Assembly (NCBI RefSeq): GCF_013385425.1
Contig: NZ_JACAQA010000006.1
Location: 1 to 64,000 of the forward strand
Direction of reading: 5' to 3'
Length of the DNA stretch: 64,000 bases
Origin: Pseudomonas gingeri
GTDB lineage: Bacteria > Pseudomonadota > Gammaproteobacteria > Pseudomonadales > Pseudomonadaceae
Below the pieces are notes generated by a model. That model ran no database searches, was not told where the DNA came from, and saw only the letters and a program-made list of their open reading frames with translations. Positions 1-9,300 of this stretch are shown in pieces. The translations under genes were made by a program, and so were the position numbers. The first letter of the stretch is position 1, and every line of letters begins with the position of its first letter.

Positions 1-297
1 CTTGGCCACGGCCAGGGAGGTCAGCTCTTCAGCCGATTCAACCAGGATGGCACGGTCGGCACCCAGGGCCAGCGCGGTACGCAGTTGCTCCTGAGCGGTG
101 GACGGACCAACGGAGACGACGACGATTTCAGTCGCGACGCCTTTTTCCTTCAGGCGTACCGCTTCTTCCACTGCGATTTCGCAGAACGGGTTCATCGACA
201 TCTTGACGTTGGCGAGGTCGACGCCGGAATTGTCCGCCTTGACGCGGACCTTGACGTTGTAATCGACAACGCGTTTGACAGCTACAAGAACCTTCAT
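1..297 (-). CDS. etfB: Electron transfer flavoprotein beta subunit (partial, C-terminus beyond the window)
   Basis: Beta subunit of the electron transfer flavoprotein, which takes electrons from acyl-CoA and related dehydrogenases and passes them to ETF-quinone oxidoreductase. The first 99 codons are visible. They begin [19 protein letters not shown] and include the family stretch [19 protein letters not shown] and an [13 protein letters not shown] segment. The reading frame runs off the left edge. The ATG lies at 297 on the minus strand. The gene is divergent from the ETF-QO gene that uses its product, which is the usual Pseudomonas arrangement. Identification is firm; etfA is presumably further left but not seen. 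Confidence 0.93.
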   Translation of the reverse strand, partial: MKVLVAVKRVVDYNVKVRVKADNSGVDLANVKMSMNPFCEIAVEEAVRLKEKGVATEIVVVSVGPSTAQEQLRTALALGADRAILVESAEELTSLAVAK

Positions 298-690
298 GGA
301 TTCCTCGTTACTCTCCGGTGAAAAGGAAATCGCCAGGACTCATCCTGGCGGTTGATGCTCAACGGCGCACGACTCCATAAGAAGCACAAGGGCACCTCCA
401 AAAACGCCGGCACTTGATAAGGAAAATACCAACGCCGACCACCCTATACCGTCCGTCGGACGTGACCGGGCAGTCATGAACCGTCAAGGCGTGTAAACTC
501 AGCGCCAGAACGGCATGCCGCTGTACTTCCCACTGCCTTCGCCCTGTCTTTAGAGGGGCTCCTGAATCCTTGATTCAGCCTACGGCGAGCGCGAAACCGC
601 CCGTATCTTGACCGGAACGCCCATTCCGGTCAATACGGCAAAATGGCCAGTCATAAGCCGCGCTTCTTTGATTTATCTAGCCTGCAGCGA
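298..690. other. Intergenic region between etfB and etf-QO, left part
   Basis: About 390 bases of non-coding DNA upstream of etfB. It must contain the etfB promoter, but I could not pick a convincing -35/-10 pair for the minus strand. No open frame here has a credible start or coding composition. The recognisable signals of the intergenic region lie to the right, at 694-745. Confidence 0.5.
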
Positions 691-693
691 ATT

Positions 694-707
694 CAAACAA
701 ACGTTTG
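694..707. promoter_or_regulatory. PsrA-type operator upstream of etf-QO
   Basis: The sequence CAAACAAACGTTTG fits the published PsrA consensus (G/C)AAAC-N2-4-GTTT(G/C) with a 4-base spacer. It contains the perfect palindrome ACAAACGTTTGT. PsrA is a TetR-family regulator that responds to long-chain fatty acids and controls beta-oxidation genes in Pseudomonas. The site ends 2 bases before the -35 box of the etf-QO promoter, so occupancy would affect polymerase binding. The assignment rests on motif match and context. Confidence 0.75.
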
Positions 708-709
708 TA

Positions 710-738
710 TTGGACGCTGGTAGTGGTGTAGATATAAT
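710..738 (+). promoter_or_regulatory. Sigma-70 promoter of etf-QO
   Basis: TTGGAC at 710-715 and TATAAT at 733-738 are separated by exactly 17 bases, a near-consensus housekeeping promoter. Initiation is expected near 745, giving a leader of about 115 nt before the GTG start at 860. The PsrA-type operator directly precedes the -35 box. Confidence 0.75.
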
Positions 739-859
739 GCGCCGCCTAGAGAGAAAGATGTCTCATCCGTGATCCTCCTCCCGACGTGGTGCAGGAATAC
801 TGGAGCGCGACACCAAACCTCCAATTAGAAAAATGTGAGCCTTGAGTAGGAGAGAGTCT

Positions 860-2524
860 GTGGAACGCGAATACATGGAATTCGACGTGGTCATCGTCGG
901 TGCCGGCCCCGCAGGCCTGTCCGCCGCTTGCCGGCTGAAACAGAAAGCGGCCGAAGCGGGTCAGGAAATCAGCGTCTGCGTCGTGGAGAAAGGTTCCGAG
1001 GTCGGTGCCCATATCCTTTCCGGCGCGGTGTTCGAGCCACGGGCCCTGAACGAACTGTTCCCGGACTGGAAAGAGCTCGGCGCGCCGCTGAACACCCCCG
1101 TCAAGCGCGACGACATCTATGTCCTGCGCAGCCACGAGACCTCGACCAAGGTTCCCGACTTCTTTGTGCCCAAGACCATGCACAACGAAGGCAACTACAT
1201 CATCTCCCTGGGCAACCTGTGCCGTTGGCTGGCCCAGCAGGCCGAGAACCTGGGCGTGGAAATCTACCCGGGCTTCGCCGCCCAGGAAGCGCTGTTCGAC
1301 GAGAACGGCGTGGTTCGCGGGATCATCACCGGTGACCTGGGTGTCGACCGTGAAGGCCATCCGAAAGACGGCCTCTACACCCCTGGCATGGAACTGCGCG
1401 GCAAGTACACGCTGTTCGCCGAAGGCTGCCGTGGGCATATCGGCAAGCAGCTGATTTCGCGTTTCAAGCTCGACAGCAATGCCGATGCCCAGCACTACGG
1501 CATCGGCCTGAAGGAAATCTGGGAAATCGATCCGGCCAAGCATGAGCCAGGCCTGGTGGTGCACACCGCCGGTTGGCCGCTGGACATCATGAGCGCCGAG
1601 AACACCGGCGGCTCGTTCCTCTATCACCTGGAAAACAACCAGGTGGTGGTGGGTCTGATCGTCGACCTGTCCTACAGCAACACCTTCCTGTCGCCGTTCG
1701 ACGAGTTCCAGCGCCTCAAGCATCACCCGGTGCTCAAGCAGTACCTGGAAGGCGGCAAGCGCATCAGCTACGGCGCCCGCGCCATCTGCAAGGGCGGCCT
1801 GAACTCGCTGCCGAAGATGGTCTTCAACGGCGGCGCGCTGATCGGTTGCGACCTGGGCACCCTGAACTTCGCCAAGATCAAGGGCAGCCATACCGCGATG
1901 AAGTCCGGCATGCTCGCCGCCGAAGCCGTGGCCGAGAAGCTGCTGGCCGGTGCCGAGGGTGGCGATGAGCTGCACGGCTACGTCGAGTCGTTCAAATCGA
2001 GCTGGCTGTACGAAGAATTGTTCGCCAGCCGCAACTTCGGCCCGGCGATGCACAAGTTCGGCCCGATCATCGGCGCCGGTTTCAACTGGCTCGACCAGAA
2101 TATCTTCGGCGGCAAACTGCCGTTCACCCTGCACGACACCAAGCCGGACTATGCCTGCCTGAAGCTGGCGAAGGACTCGACGACAATCGATTATCCGAAA
2201 CCGGACGGCAAGCTCAGCTTCGACAAGCTCAGCTCGGTGTTCATCTCGGGTACCAACCATGAAGAAGAGCAGCCCTGCCACCTGAAGCTGAAGGACCCGA
2301 GCATTCCGATCGGCAAGAACCTGCCGCTCTATGATGAGCCGGCACAGCGTTACTGCCCGGCCGGTGTGTATGAGGTGATCACCCAGGAAGACGGTGCGAA
2401 GCGTTTCCAGATCAACGCCCAGAACTGCGTGCACTGCAAGACCTGTGATATCAAGGACCCTTCGCAGAACATCACCTGGGTCACCCCGGAAGGCGCCGGC
2501 GGCCCGACTTACCCGAACATGTAA
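860..2524 (+). CDS. Electron transfer flavoprotein-ubiquinone oxidoreductase
   Basis: Inner-membrane iron-sulfur flavoprotein that moves electrons from reduced ETF to ubiquinone, linking fatty-acid and amino-acid oxidation to respiration. The protein is 554 residues. An FAD-binding VIVGAGPAGLSAACRL motif lies near the N-terminus, and a C-terminal [4Fe-4S] site is marked by NCVHCKTCDIKDP. I start it at the GTG at 860 (EREYMEF follows) because an AGGAGAG ribosome site sits just upstream. A TTG 18 bases earlier is open but poorly placed. A hairpin terminator follows the stop codon. Identification is firm. Confidence 0.95.
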   Translation: MEREYMEFDVVIVGAGPAGLSAACRLKQKAAEAGQEISVCVVEKGSEVGAHILSGAVFEPRALNELFPDWKELGAPLNTPVKRDDIYVLRSHETSTKVPDFFVPKTMHNEGNYIISLGNLCRWLAQQAENLGVEIYPGFAAQEALFDENGVVRGIITGDLGVDREGHPKDGLYTPGMELRGKYTLFAEGCRGHIGKQLISRFKLDSNADAQHYGIGLKEIWEIDPAKHEPGLVVHTAGWPLDIMSAENTGGSFLYHLENNQVVVGLIVDLSYSNTFLSPFDEFQRLKHHPVLKQYLEGGKRISYGARAICKGGLNSLPKMVFNGGALIGCDLGTLNFAKIKGSHTAMKSGMLAAEAVAEKLLAGAEGGDELHGYVESFKSSWLYEELFASRNFGPAMHKFGPIIGAGFNWLDQNIFGGKLPFTLHDTKPDYACLKLAKDSTTIDYPKPDGKLSFDKLSSVFISGTNHEEEQPCHLKLKDPSIPIGKNLPLYDEPAQRYCPAGVYEVITQEDGAKRFQINAQNCVHCKTCDIKDPSQNITWVTPEGAGGPTYPNM

Positions 2525-2537
2525 GTCCTCGGCACAA

Positions 2538-2563
2538 CAGAAAGGCCCCTTCGGGGGCCTTTC
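2538..2563 (+). terminator. Intrinsic terminator after etf-QO
   Basis: A GC-rich stem (AGAAAGGCCCC paired with GGGGCCTTTCT, tight loop) begins 14 bases after the ETF-QO stop codon. The U tract is short, but stem strength and position support a terminator. Confidence 0.75.
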
Positions 2564-2627
2564 TGCTTACTTGAGAATGCACTGAAGTTTGTGCTATCCG
2601 CAGAGCTTGTAATGTCCTCAAGGCCCT

Positions 2628-2719
2628 CTTCGCGGGCAAGCCCTGCTCCTACAATGTCGTGTCGTACACAACATCAGTGATCGACGTTTAACTGTAGGAG
2701 CAGGGCTTGCCCGCGAAGC
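2628..2719. repeat. REP-type inverted repeat
   Basis: Two oppositely oriented copies of a Pseudomonas REP unit (CTTCGCGGGCAAGCCCTG and its complement, each next to GTAGGAGC) flank a spacer of about 40 bases. The element lies between the convergent ends of etf-QO and nirD, a typical REPIN position. Confidence 0.85.
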
Positions 2720-2750
2720 TTATAGCGCCCTCACGCTCCAGCGCTGTGCC

Positions 2751-3122
2751 TCAGTTCACCCCCACCTCCACCCGATCGCCGTTCAAGCGCACCGGCCAGA
2801 CCCGCAAGCGCTGCTCGGGGTATTCGATACAGGAGCCATCCGCCAGGCGGAAGTGCTGTTTGTACAAGGGCGAGGCAATCACCAGCTCGCCCTTCAGCGT
2901 ACCGACGATGCCACGGCCAATCACATTGGCCCCCGATTTCGGATCACGGTTATCGATGGCAAAGACCTGCTCGCCACCGCCGATAGCCGGCAGATGGAAC
3001 AGTGCCACCTGGGCGCCGTCAAGCCAGGCGACCACTCCGGAATCAGCCACCAAATCGGCGCGATTACACAGGGTTTTCCATTCCACAGCATTCTGCGGAC
3101 GTTCCAGGGTCGTGGCATTCAT
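2751..3122 (-). CDS. nirD: Nitrite reductase (NADH) small subunit
   Basis: Small Rieske-like subunit of the assimilatory NADH-dependent nitrite reductase that converts nitrite to ammonium in the cytoplasm. It is 123 residues, the usual NirD length, with conserved segments such as VFAIDNRDP and YKQHFRL. Rieske cysteines are absent, as expected for bacterial NirD. Its ATG overlaps the last base of the nirB stop codon (ATGA-type junction), so the two are translationally coupled. It is the last gene of the unit, and a REP element follows it. Confidence 0.94.
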   Translation of the reverse strand: MNATTLERPQNAVEWKTLCNRADLVADSGVVAWLDGAQVALFHLPAIGGGEQVFAIDNRDPKSGANVIGRGIVGTLKGELVIASPLYKQHFRLADGSCIEYPEQRLRVWPVRLNGDRVEVGVN

Positions 3123-5692
3123 CAGTTCAACTCCTCGGCGACAGGGATCAGCTGCAGTTCATCGGCACGGGCCGGACGACGCTGGCCGCGCTCCTCGACG
3201 AAACGGATGGCGGGATCGCCGCCGGTGTCATTGACGAAGGTGCGGAAGCGCTTGAGTTTCTCCGGGTCCTGCAGGGCGTTGGCCCATTCGCACTGGTAAC
3301 GATCGACCAGCAGATCCATCTGTGCCTCCAGTTCGTCGGCCAGGCCCAGGCTGTCGTCGATGATCACCGCCTTGAGATAGTCGAGGCCGCCTTCCAGGCT
3401 TTCACGCCACACCGAGGTGCGCTGCAGGCGGTCGGCGGTGCGGATGTAAAACATCAGGAAGCGGTCGATGTAGCGGATCAAGGTCGCGTCATCGAGGTCG
3501 GTGGCGAACAACTCGGCATGCCGCGGACGCATGCCGCCATTGCCGGCGACATAAAGGTTCCACCCCTTGTCGGTGGCGATCACGCCGATGTCCTTGCTCT
3601 GCGCCTCGGCGCATTCGCGGGTGCAGCCGGAAACCGCGAGCTTGAACTTGTGCGGCGCACGCACGCCCTTGTAGCGGTTCTCCAGCAGCAGGGCCATGGC
3701 GACGCTGTCCTGCACGCCATAGCGGCACCAGGTGCTGCCGACACAGGACTTCACCGTGCGCAATGATTTGCCGTAGCCGTGACCGGTCTCGAATCCGGCA
3801 TCCACCAGCTCGCCCCAGATCTGCGGCAATTCGTGCAACTGGGCGCCGAACAGGTCGATCCGCTGGCCGCCGGTGATCTTGGTGTACAGATCGTATTTCT
3901 TCGCCACCGCGCCGAGGGCGATCAGTTTGTCCGGGGTGATCTCGCCGCCGGCGATACGCGGGATGATCGAATAGGTACCGTTCTTCTGCATGTTGGCCAT
4001 GAAGGTGTCATTGGTGTCCTGCAACGGCACCAACGCCGGGTCCATGATCGGCTGGTTCCAGCACGAGGCAAGGATCGAACCCACCGCCGGCTTGCAGATA
4101 TCGCAGCCGACATGGCCCTTGCCGTGGCGAGCCAGCAGCGCGTCGAAGGACTCGATGCGCTCTACCCGGACAATGGCGTAAAGCTCCTGGCGGGTATGGG
4201 CGAAATGCTCGCACAGGCTCTTGTCCACCGTGACGCCACGGGCGCTCAACTCGTGCTCGAAGACCTGCTTGAGCAGCGCGGTACAGCCACCACAGCCGGT
4301 GGCGGCGCGGGTGCAGGCCTTGAGTTCGGAGAGCTCGCTGCAACCGCCGTCGATGGCCGAGCAGATCGCCCCTTTACTGACGTTATGGCAGGAACACACG
4401 GTGGCGGTCGCGGGCAAGGCATCCACCCCCAGGGCCGGTGTCGCCTCGCCCAATGGCAGGATCAGCCCGGCCGGGTCGGCGGGCAGGTCGATACCGTTGC
4501 TGACGTACTGCAGCAGGGTGTCGTAGTAGCTGTTGTCACCGACCAGCACCGCACCCAAGGCGCGTTTGCCATCGGCGGACACCACCAGGCGCCGGTAGCT
4601 GGCACTGGCCTCGTCGATAAAGCGGTAGCTGCGTGAACCTGGCGTGGCGCCATGGGCATCGCCAATGGAGCCGACATCGACGCCGAGCAACTTGAGCTTG
4701 GTCGACATATCCGCGCCCATAAACGGCTCGCTGTCTTCACCGCAGAGTTGCGTGGCGACCGCGCGGGCCATCTGGTAGCCCGGAGCGACCAGACCGAAGA
4801 TGCCGCCGTTCCAGGCCGCGCATTCACCGATGGCGTAGATGTCCGGATCGCTGCTGACGCACTGGCTGTCGATGGCCACCCCACCACGTGGACCAAGTTC
4901 CAGACCAGACTGTTTGGCCAGGGCGTCCTGCGGACGGATACCGGCGGAAAACACAATCAGATCGGCCTCGAGGAAATCCTCGCCGGCGAAGTTCATCCGG
5001 TAGCGGTATTCACTGCCGGTGCTGATCGACTGGGTACCACGGGACAGGTGCACACTGACCCCCAGCGCCTCGATCCGGTCCTTGAGCGCCTGACCGCCCT
5101 GCTCATCCAGCTGGACCGGCATCAGCCGTGGCGCGAACTCCACCACATGGGCTTCGAGACCCAGGGACTTCAGGGCATTGGCTGCTTCCAGGCCCAACAG
5201 GCCACCACCGACCACCACGCCACGCCGGGCATTTTTAGACGCGTCGCGGATGCGGTCTAGATCACCCAGGGTTCGATAGACCAGCCGCGAGTCGCCCTCG
5301 GCGCCTTCAATCGGCGGAACGAAGGGAAAGGAACCGGTCGCCAGCACCAGCTTGTCATAGGCCACACGGCCGTCGGCGGTGATCACCTCGCGACGTTCGC
5401 GATCAATCTCCAGCACCGCGCGGCCCAGGTGCAAGGTGACACCCGGGGTCTGGTACAGCGCGATATCGCCGAGAGCCAGGGCTTGAGCATCACGACCGCT
5501 GAAGTATTCGGACAAATGCACGCGATCATAGGCGCGCTGCGGTTCTTCGCTGAATACATGAATCCGATACTGCGCCAGGGCACCGCGCTCGACCAGTTGC
5601 TCAACGCAGTGATGACCCACCATGCCGTTGCCGATCACCAACAGTGTTGGCCGGTTGTTCGAGGTCGCTGAATAGCTGTTCATAGGAAGCAT
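3122..5692 (-). CDS. nirB: Nitrite reductase (NADH) large subunit
   Basis: Catalytic siroheme subunit of assimilatory nitrite reductase. In order it has an FAD/NADH oxidoreductase domain with VIGNGMVGHH near residues 19-28 and a second dinucleotide motif VVVGGGLLGLEAA near 160. A BFD-like [2Fe-2S] site uses C433, C435, C467 and C470. The siroheme/[4Fe-4S] domain carries C650, C656, C690 and C694. The protein is 856 residues. The first ATG (5692) has no clear ribosome site; an in-frame ATG at 5683 is equally possible. The leader carries a sigma-54 promoter, tandem ANTAR hairpins and a terminator, so expression is attenuated unless nitrate or nitrite relieves it. Confidence 0.95.
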   Translation of the reverse strand: MLPMNSYSATSNNRPTLLVIGNGMVGHHCVEQLVERGALAQYRIHVFSEEPQRAYDRVHLSEYFSGRDAQALALGDIALYQTPGVTLHLGRAVLEIDRERREVITADGRVAYDKLVLATGSFPFVPPIEGAEGDSRLVYRTLGDLDRIRDASKNARRGVVVGGGLLGLEAANALKSLGLEAHVVEFAPRLMPVQLDEQGGQALKDRIEALGVSVHLSRGTQSISTGSEYRYRMNFAGEDFLEADLIVFSAGIRPQDALAKQSGLELGPRGGVAIDSQCVSSDPDIYAIGECAAWNGGIFGLVAPGYQMARAVATQLCGEDSEPFMGADMSTKLKLLGVDVGSIGDAHGATPGSRSYRFIDEASASYRRLVVSADGKRALGAVLVGDNSYYDTLLQYVSNGIDLPADPAGLILPLGEATPALGVDALPATATVCSCHNVSKGAICSAIDGGCSELSELKACTRAATGCGGCTALLKQVFEHELSARGVTVDKSLCEHFAHTRQELYAIVRVERIESFDALLARHGKGHVGCDICKPAVGSILASCWNQPIMDPALVPLQDTNDTFMANMQKNGTYSIIPRIAGGEITPDKLIALGAVAKKYDLYTKITGGQRIDLFGAQLHELPQIWGELVDAGFETGHGYGKSLRTVKSCVGSTWCRYGVQDSVAMALLLENRYKGVRAPHKFKLAVSGCTRECAEAQSKDIGVIATDKGWNLYVAGNGGMRPRHAELFATDLDDATLIRYIDRFLMFYIRTADRLQRTSVWRESLEGGLDYLKAVIIDDSLGLADELEAQMDLLVDRYQCEWANALQDPEKLKRFRTFVNDTGGDPAIRFVEERGQRRPARADELQLIPVAEELN

Positions 5693-5722
5693 CCGTCAAA
5701 GCCAATCCGGTTTTTCGAAGGC

Positions 5723-5759
5723 AAAAAAAAGCGCCCGGAACCAAAAGGTTCCAGGCGCC
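5723..5759 (-). terminator. Attenuator terminator in the nirBD leader
   Basis: Read on the minus strand, GGCGCCTGGAACC pairs with GGTTCCGGGCGC across a TTTT loop and is followed by eight T residues. It sits between the promoter and nirB, only about 30 bases before the start codon, so it must be bypassed for nirBD expression. Its left arm shares bases with the second ANTAR hairpin, which makes the two structures mutually exclusive. Confidence 0.9.
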
Positions 5760-5844
5760 TTTGCCTGTTCGTGCTGCCGGCCCGTGGGCCCGACGCAGTC
5801 ATGTGTACCCGGGCCGGTTGTGGCCAAACGATCGCCGTTGATCG
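5752..5844 (-). promoter_or_regulatory. Tandem ANTAR-target hairpins in the nirBD leader (NasT site)
   Basis: Two hexaloop hairpins on the minus strand. P1 (5844-5829) is CGATC-AACGGC-GATCG and P2 (5767-5752) is CAGGC-AAAGGC-GCCTG. Both loops have A at position 1 and G at position 4, the described ANTAR recognition pattern. The 3' arm of P2 overlaps the left arm of the terminator. NasT, an ANTAR protein, is encoded at 11936, and P. putida NasT is reported to antiterminate nitrate genes. Unlike the other two leaders, this one has about 60 bases of GC-rich sequence between the hairpins that can fold on its own. Confidence 0.85.
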
Positions 5845-5889
5845 ACGGGGCATCCCACTCGCGCCATCGCGGTGAGGTGCAAGGGGCTA

Positions 5890-5905
5890 TGCATCGCTTG
5901 TGCCA
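5890..5905 (-). promoter_or_regulatory. Sigma-54 promoter of nirBD
   Basis: On the minus strand TGGCAC (from 5905), five bases, then ATGCA. The GG and GC dinucleotides are 10 bases apart, as required for RpoN. Only the first base of the -12 box deviates from TTGCW. Initiation would fall near 5880, just before the ANTAR hairpins. This implies activation by NtrC under nitrogen limitation. Confidence 0.75.
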
Positions 5906-5936
5906 AGGCCCAAAAACCAAGGCCTGACACGATCCT

Positions 5937-6010
5937 TGCAGGAGCAGGGCTTGCCCGCGAAGGGGCCCGCGAGACCGCTAGGAGCTTCGCGGGCAAGCCC
6001 TGCTCCTACA
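5937..6010. repeat. REP-type inverted repeat
   Basis: GGAGCAGGGCTTGCCCGCGA and its complement face each other with a spacer of about 20 bases containing GGGGCCCGCGAGACC. The repeat lies between the divergent nirBD and nitrate reductase promoters. Confidence 0.85.
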
Positions 6011-6223
6011 GTTGCGCGGTGTTTTCAATAGCCCATTTCCTTAGCTGACTGACGTTGGGAAAAGTTCAAGCCCAACCAGGCAACAAAGCGCCAAAACAGT
6101 GCAACAAGACTCGACTCGCCCCATCAGGACGCTGATTTTCATCTCCCGGAGTTGCACCAGCTCCCTGGCCTCACCCCATGTCAGCCTTATCCAACGCACC
6201 CTGTCGACCACCACCGAAGCAGT

Positions 6224-6239
6224 TGGCGCGCGCATTGCT
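6224..6239 (+). promoter_or_regulatory. Sigma-54 promoter of the nitrate reductase gene
   Basis: TGGCGC, five bases, then TTGCT, with GG (6225-6226) and GC (6237-6238) 10 bases apart. This is a close RpoN match. Initiation is expected near 6250, immediately before the first ANTAR hairpin of the leader. Confidence 0.78.
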
Positions 6240-6252
6240 ACAGCCTGACCAG

Positions 6253-6315
6253 GCCATCAACGTCGATGGCTGTGTATTTCACTCTTCAGGCAACATTCAC
6301 GACAAAGGCGCCGTG
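6253..6315 (+). promoter_or_regulatory. Tandem ANTAR-target hairpins in the nitrate reductase leader
   Basis: P1 (6253-6270) is GCCATC-AACGTC-GATGGC. P2 (6298-6315) is CACGAC-AAAGGC-GCCGTG with one mismatched pair. Both hexaloops carry A1 and G4. The 3' arm of P2 is also the left arm of the terminator that follows, so NasT binding that stabilises P2 would block termination. The layout matches the leaders of nirBD and the nitrate transporter. Confidence 0.85.
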
Positions 6316-6355
6316 CCGCTCCCGTTGAAAAACGTGGAGCAGCAGGCGCTTTTTT
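6307..6355 (+). terminator. Attenuator terminator in the nitrate reductase leader
   Basis: GCGCCGTGCCGCTCC pairs with GGAGCAGCAGGCGC, leaving a small internal loop, and is followed by six T residues at 6350-6355. It lies 40 bases before the start codon and after the promoter, so it is an attenuator rather than the end of an upstream gene. Confidence 0.85.
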
Positions 6356-6395
6356 CGTTTCTGCCGGACCCGGTTTCCAACCCCGAGGACGCACC

Positions 6396-9300
6396 ATGAC
6401 CGATACCCACCTGGCCAGCAACACCGTGCGCAGCGTCTGTCCTTACTGCGGCGTGGGTTGCGGCATCGTCATGCAGGTCGAGGACAATCTGATCGTCAAG
6501 GTCTCGGGCGACAAACAACACCCGAGCAACTTCGGTCGCCTGTGCACCAAGGGCAGCACCTGCGGCCAGGCGGTGGCCAATTCCGGACGCATGGAGCACG
6601 CTTTCCTGCGTTCGCAACGTAGCCGCGACCCGGCGCGCGTCGGTATCGACCAGGCCATCAGCGCCACCGCCCAACGCCTGCGGGACATTATCGACAGCCA
6701 TGGCCCGGACGCCGTGGCGCTCTATGTGTCCGGGCAGATGTCCCTGGAAGCCCAGTACCTGGCCAATAAACTGACCAAGGGCTTTATCCGCAGCCGCCAT
6801 ATCGAATCCAACTCGCGCCTGTGCATGGCCAGTGCCGGCAGTGGCTACAAACTGTCCCTGGGGGCCGACGGCCCGCCGGGCTCCTATGAGGATTTCGAGC
6901 ACAGCGAGCTGTTCCTGGTGATCGGCGCGAATATGGCCGACTGTCACCCGATCCTGTTTCTGCGCCTGCTCGACCGGGTCAAGGCCGGGGCCAGGCTGAT
7001 CGTCGTCGATCCGCGGCGCACCGGCACCGCCGACAAGGCCGACCTGTTCCTGCAGATCAAACCGGGCACCGACCTCGCCCTGCTCAACGGCCTGCTGCAC
7101 CTGCTGGTGAAAAACGGCCACGACGACCGCGACTTTATCACCGCCTTCACCGAAGGCTGGGAAGTCATGCCCGACTTCCTCGAAGACTACCCACCGGCCC
7201 GGGTGGCCGAGTTGACCGGCCTGGCCGAGGCCGACCTGCACCAGGCCGCACAGTGGATCGGCCAGGCGGCCAACTGGATGAGCTGCTGGACCATGGGCCT
7301 CAACCAGAGCGTGCAAGGCACCTGGCACACCAACGCGCTATGCAACCTGCACCTGGCCACCGGCACCCTCTGCCGCCCTGGCAGCGGGCCGTTTTCCCTG
7401 ACCGGGCAACCCAACGCCATGGGCGGTCGCGAGATGGGCTATATGGGCCCCGGCCTTCCGGGTCAGCGCTCGGCGCTGGTGGCTGATGACCGTGCCTTTA
7501 TCGAGCAGCTTTGGCAACTGGCTCCCGGCAGCCTGCGGGCCGAAGCCGGCGAAGGCACGGTGGCCATGTTCGAGGCCTTGCGCGCCGGCAGCATCAAGGC
7601 CTGCTGGATTATCTGCACCAACCCGGTGGCGAGCGTGCCCAACCGGCAGAACGTTATCGAGGCACTGCAAGCCGCCGAACTGGTGATCAGCCAGGACGCC
7701 TACCTGGATACCGAAACCAACCGCTACGCCGATATCCTCCTGCCCGGCGCCCTGTGGGCCGAAGCGCAAGGCGTGATGATCAACTCCGAACGCAATCTGA
7801 CCCTGATGCAACAGGCCGTGCAGCCACCCGGTGAAACCCTCCCCGACTGGCAGATCATCGCCCGCGTGGCCTGTGAAATGGGTTATGCCGAGGCCTTTAC
7901 CTATGACAGCGCCGAGGCGGTGTTCGAGGAAATCAAACAGGCCTGGAACCCCAAGACCGGCTATGACCTGCGCGGCGCCAGTTATGCCCGCCTGCGCGAG
8001 CAACCGCTGCAATGGCCGTGTGCCGAGGCCCGGGGGCCCACGCGCAATCCGATCCGCTACCTCAACAACGGCCTCAGCCAGGCGCTGAAATACGACCAGG
8101 ACGGCCAGCAACCGGCAATCGCCTTTCCGACCGAAAGCGGCAAGGCGCAGTTCTTTGCCCGGCCGCACCTGATGCCGACGGAAATGCCCGATGAGGAATT
8201 CCCCCTGGTGCTCAATACCGGGCGGGTGCAGCACCAATGGCACACCCTGACCAAGACCGGCAAGGTGGCGACCCTGAACAAACTCAACCCCGGCCCCTTC
8301 GTGGAAATTCATCCCGAGGATGCCGCGCGCCTGGGCATCAAGGAACGCGACCCGGTGCAAATCCGTTCGCGGCGGGGCCGTGCGGTACTCCCGGCAGTGA
8401 TCACCGAGCGGGTTCGGCCGGGCAACTGTTTTGCACCCTTTCACTGGAACGATGTGTTCGGCGACAACCTGGCGATCAATACCGTGACCAGCGATGCCAT
8501 CGACCCAGTGTCGTTGCAGCCGGCCTTCAAGTTCTGTGCGGTCAACCTGCTGGCCCTGGCTCCAGAACCCACCCGCCTTGCCCCCGAACTCGCGCTGACC
8601 GACGCCTCGGCTGCCGCCCCGGAGAATGTTTCCCCCATGCAGATCAACGCTTTCGCCCGCCTGCTCAACCTCGATATTCCGGCAGAGCTGAGCCTGGCCG
8701 CCGACGAACACTTGTATATGCAGGGTTACCTGCTGGGCCTGCGCAGTGCCGAGGCCAAGGCGCCGGGCGTGCCCACCCTGCCCGCCAGCGCGCCTTTTGG
8801 CGCCGATAAACGTCTGCTGCTGGACGGCCTGCTTGCCGGGCTGTTTTCCCGTACGGCGGGCACCGCGCTGGAACCACAGGCCGCCGCCGACCTCCAGGCC
8901 CCCACCGCTGAATGGCTGGTGCTCTGGGCCTCACAAACCGGCAACAGCGAAGAACTGGCCCAGGCCTGCGCCAAGCGCCTGGACAGCGCCGGCCAACGGA
9001 CCCGCCTGCGGGCCATGGACGAGGCCGGCCTTGACGACCTGCGCGCCGCCAGCAGCGTATTGCTGGTCACCAGCACCTTTGGCGACGGCGACCCGCCGGA
9101 CAATGCCGCAGGTTTCTGGCAGGCCCTGCAAGGTGCCGAGGGCCAGGCCCTGGCACAAAGCCGCTACAGCGTGCTGGCCTTGGGCGACACCAACTACGAC
9201 CAGTTTTGCGGCTTCGGCCGCAAGCTCGACGAGCGCCTGAGCGAACTCGGCGCCGAACGCCTGCTGCCGCGCCTGGAGTGCGAGCAGGATGCCCAGCAAG

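Noticed and set aside
746..2434. 562-codon open frame opposite ETF-QO
   Set aside because: Shadow of the conserved ETF-QO gene, without recognisable domains or a ribosome site.
6150..6175. TGCACCA-containing sequence as an NtrC enhancer site
   Set aside because: Only one half-site matches the NtrC consensus and the other half is poor. NtrC control is plausible from the sigma-54 promoters, but this site is not supported.
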